From Nitrospirillum sp034427435 (lineage in GTDB: Bacteria; Pseudomonadota; Alphaproteobacteria; Azospirillales; Azospirillaceae), in NCBI RefSeq assembly GCF_034427435.1, contig NZ_JAXQNP010000002.1, positions 2,480,001 through 2,544,000 on the forward strand: a stretch of DNA of 64,000 nucleotides, read 5' to 3'. This document shows, piece after piece, positions 62,154 through 64,000 of this stretch; position 1 is the stretch's first letter; each line of letters starts with the position of its first letter. The notes below the pieces were generated by a model. It was not told where the DNA came from and made no database searches. It worked only from the letters and a program-made list of their open reading frames with translations. The position numbers and the translations under genes were made by a program.

Positions 62154-63182
62154 ATGCGCGCCCTCCTCCACCGTTTGCTGGCCGCCGCCCTCATCCTCAC
62201 GGCGCCAGTGGCCTTCGCCCAGTCACCCGACCCGTCCGATACCGCCCTGCCCGATGCCACCCTGTCCGATACCGAGGTCAGCCTGGACGGCGGCGGCGGG
62301 GCCTTGCTCTATGGTTCCCTGATGCGGCCGGCGGGCTGGACGGGCGGCGTGGCGGTGCTGATGCAGGCGGGCTCCGGCCCCTCGGACCGCGACGGCAATT
62401 CCACGACGCTGGCGGTGCGCAGCAACGTACTGAAGCTGATCGCCCAAGGCCTGGCCGCCGACGGCATCGCCAGCCTGCGGGTGGATAAGCGCTGCATCGC
62501 CAAGAGTGCCGCCGCCTGCCCCGGCGAGGACAAGCTGCGCTTTTCCACCTACGTCGACGACATGGTGGCCTGGGCCCGCACCCTGGCGCGGCAGCCCCAG
62601 GTGCGCTGCGTCATGCTGCTGGGCCATTCGGAAGGAGCCACCATCGCCACCCTGGCGGCGGCGCAGTTGGTCAAGGAGAAGGTGCCCGTCTGCGGCGTGC
62701 TGTCTCTGTCCGGCGCCGGACGGCCCTTCGGCGATATCCGCCTGCAGCAGATCCGCGACCGGGGCGCCCCGCCCGCCATCGTGGACAAGGTGGCGGCCAT
62801 CGAGGCGGCGTTGAAGGAAGGCCGCACGGTGGAGGACGTGCCGCCCGCCCTGCTGGCGCTCTACCGCCCCGCCATCCAGCCCTACGTCATCTCCCAAGGC
62901 GCCGTCAGCCCGACGCAAGCGGCGGCGGCCCTGACGGTGCCGCTGCTGGTGCTGCAGGGCGACACCGACCTGCAGGTGGCGGTGGAGGACGCCCGGCTGC
63001 TGGCCCAGGCGCAGCCGGCTGCCAGGCTGGCGATCATCCCCGGCGCCAACCACGTGCTGAAGACAGCGCCGGCCGAGCCCAGGGCCAATATCGCCACCTA
63101 CGCCGACCCCACGCTGCCCCTGGCGCCCGGGGTGATGGCGGCCATCACCGGCTTCATCCACCAGGCGGCGCCGGGCAACTAG
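62154..63182 (+). CDS. Exported alpha/beta hydrolase (serine aminopeptidase-like)
   Basis: 342 aa with signal peptide MRALLHRLLAAALILTAPVAFAQ; GGAG precedes the ATG. YGSLMRPAGWTGGVAVLMQAGSGPSDRDGNS (by parts) is the oxyanion/GSGP region typical of 'alpha/beta hydrolase, DUF1100/YqiA-like' exported proteins. LLGHSEGATIA carries the nucleophile Ser, LVLQGDTDLQV the acid and PGANHVLK the His, so the triad is complete. Substrate unknown. It is inserted between guaA and the rsmB-like gene. Confidence 0.88.
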   Translation: MRALLHRLLAAALILTAPVAFAQSPDPSDTALPDATLSDTEVSLDGGGGALLYGSLMRPAGWTGGVAVLMQAGSGPSDRDGNSTTLAVRSNVLKLIAQGLAADGIASLRVDKRCIAKSAAACPGEDKLRFSTYVDDMVAWARTLARQPQVRCVMLLGHSEGATIATLAAAQLVKEKVPVCGVLSLSGAGRPFGDIRLQQIRDRGAPPAIVDKVAAIEAALKEGRTVEDVPPALLALYRPAIQPYVISQGAVSPTQAAAALTVPLLVLQGDTDLQVAVEDARLLAQAQPAARLAIIPGANHVLKTAPAEPRANIATYADPTLPLAPGVMAAITGFIHQAAPGN

Positions 63183-63188
63183 GGCGGC

Positions 63189-63773
63189 CTATCCCTCGCT
63201 GTACGACGACAGCCGGGCCAGGGGGGCCAGGTCCAGCCAGCCGTAGGCGACCTCGGTCAGGCGGGCGCCGGCGAAGGTGATGGGCTGTTCCGCCAGGCGG
63301 CTGCCGCCCAGGCGCTCATAAAACCAACGGGCGGGGTTGTCGCGCAGCACCCAGACACAGGCCGAGCGCATGCCCGAACTCATCAGCTCGGTCGCCATGG
63401 CCGCCATCAGACGGCGGCCGTGGCCCTGGTTCTGGGCATGGTCATAAAGGTAGATGGCGTAGAACTCGCCCTCATAGCCCCGGATTTCCGTGCGCTGGGC
63501 GCCGCAGGTGGCGAAACCCACCACGCCGGTGGCGGGCAGGCCGTCGGCGGCGATGTTCTCGCCCACGGCGACGAAGGTGCGCCGCTGGCGGCCGGCCAGC
63601 AGGCCCCGCCAGCGCTGGGCGTGCCCCTCGGGCGACAGGCCCACCAGGTAGTCATCGGGCAATTGCCCGGGATAGGTCGTCCGCCAACTGGCGACATGGA
63701 CGCGGGCTATGGCCGCGGCGTCCGCCACCGTGGCGGGCCGCACCAAACCGATTTCCGCCGGACCGTGAGCCAT
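63189..63773 (-). CDS. GNAT-family N-acetyltransferase
   Basis: 194 aa. VRPATVADAAAIARVHVASWRTTYPGQLPDDYL is the common start of the RimI-like group (quoted by VRPATVADAA and VASWRTTYPGQLP). The acetyl-CoA loop is QNQGHGRRLMAAM (Q-x-x-G-x-G variant) and the end reads ARWFYERLGGSRL. Converges on the hydrolase with 6 bp between. Substrate unknown. Confidence 0.88.
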   Translation of the reverse strand: MAHGPAEIGLVRPATVADAAAIARVHVASWRTTYPGQLPDDYLVGLSPEGHAQRWRGLLAGRQRRTFVAVGENIAADGLPATGVVGFATCGAQRTEIRGYEGEFYAIYLYDHAQNQGHGRRLMAAMATELMSSGMRSACVWVLRDNPARWFYERLGGSRLAEQPITFAGARLTEVAYGWLDLAPLARLSSYSEG

Positions 63774-63883
63774 GAGCCGCCCCTCGTTCCCGTTACCGTC
63801 CCCACCATCCTGCCGCAGAAGCGGCCGTCCCGCCAGAGGGGGCGCGATGGTCGGGTGGGGATCGTTGGGAAACCTGGACGGCG

Positions 63884-64000
63884 TCAGGCCTCGGCCACGT
63901 CCTCGCCGGGGTCTTCCGTACCCTCTTCCGCCCCTTCTTCCGCCTCAGCGGCACCGGCGGCGGCCTCCTTGCGCACCATGACGGCGGCGAAGAAGCCGTC
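63884..64000 (-). CDS. RsmB-like 16S rRNA m5C methyltransferase, C-terminal fragment
   Basis: Only the last 38 codons are inside the window. DGFFAAVMVRK is the typical end of the RsmB/Nop2 family catalytic domain, followed by an acidic Glu/Ala/Gly tail of 27 residues. RsmB methylates C967 of 16S rRNA. In several alphaproteobacteria an rsmB gene lies near guaA, which fits the context. The fragment is short, so confidence is moderate. Confidence 0.6.
   Translation of the reverse strand, partial: DGFFAAVMVRKEAAAGAAEAEEGAEEGTEDPGEDVAEA

Overview
The window is GC-rich (by eye about two thirds G+C) chromosomal DNA from an alphaproteobacterium, most plausibly a Rhodospirillales/Azospirillaceae-type environmental heterotroph. 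The evidence is the many sugar-, polymer- and natural-product-handling genes, a TonB receptor, an OprB-like porin, PsuK/PsuG, and two GTTC-N7-GTTC boxes of the alphaproteobacterial LexA type. The genus is inference. No rRNA, tRNA, CRISPR array, prophage or insertion sequence was seen.

Layout. 0.6-3.4 kb: a basic disordered HTH-like protein, a 64-aa membrane protein with two LexA-like boxes upstream, an ArsC/Spx-like protein and an NTF2-like protein. 3.5-8.4 kb: a secreted esterase divergent from a GH3 glycosidase around a LacI-type operator, then a GntR regulator. 8.7-12.2 kb: a duplicated-domain secreted protein, a GNAT enzyme and a large amino-acid decarboxylase. 12.6-17.8 kb: a PLP lyase fused by overlaps to a CUT1 ABC importer operon. 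17.9-24.3 kb (minus): an S10 peptidase, a small protein, a tyrosinase with a long C-terminal extension and an unrecognised 416-aa protein. 24.6-28.5 kb: psuK-psuG, a membrane LuxR regulator, a DUF4199-type protein and a ChrR-like cupin. 28.6-36.6 kb: a metalloprotease, a propeller-GGDEF sensor, a type-B carboxylesterase and a YCII protein.

37-44.4 kb is an eight-gene plus-strand operon ending in a strong terminator. It holds a module [small helical protein + N-terminally extended SAM methyltransferase] at each end, enclosing two paralogous alpha/beta hydrolases, an MFS carrier and an AllA-like protein. 44.7-55.1 kb follows with a TonB receptor, then a seven-gene operon: hydrolase, APH kinase, M24 peptidase, half-length and full-length luciferase-like monooxygenases, a second hydrolase and a GPH symporter. 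Both hydrolases of this operon have His where the nucleophile Ser should be. I read 37-55 kb as a system for import and dismantling or modification of an unidentified small molecule, and it is the best candidate here for an undescribed pathway.

55.2-60.4 kb is a sugar-acid-type locus (porin, MFS, DapA-family aldolase, LacI regulator) with a 34-bp near-palindrome in the divergent promoter. 60.4-64 kb holds guaA, a secreted hydrolase, a GNAT protein and the end of an rsmB-like gene.

A caution on quality: four unrelated genes (GH3, ABC ATPase, GGDEF sensor, porin) are each broken by one apparently missing base in or beside a C/G run. All four read through if one base is restored, so homopolymer under-calling is more likely than four real mutations.
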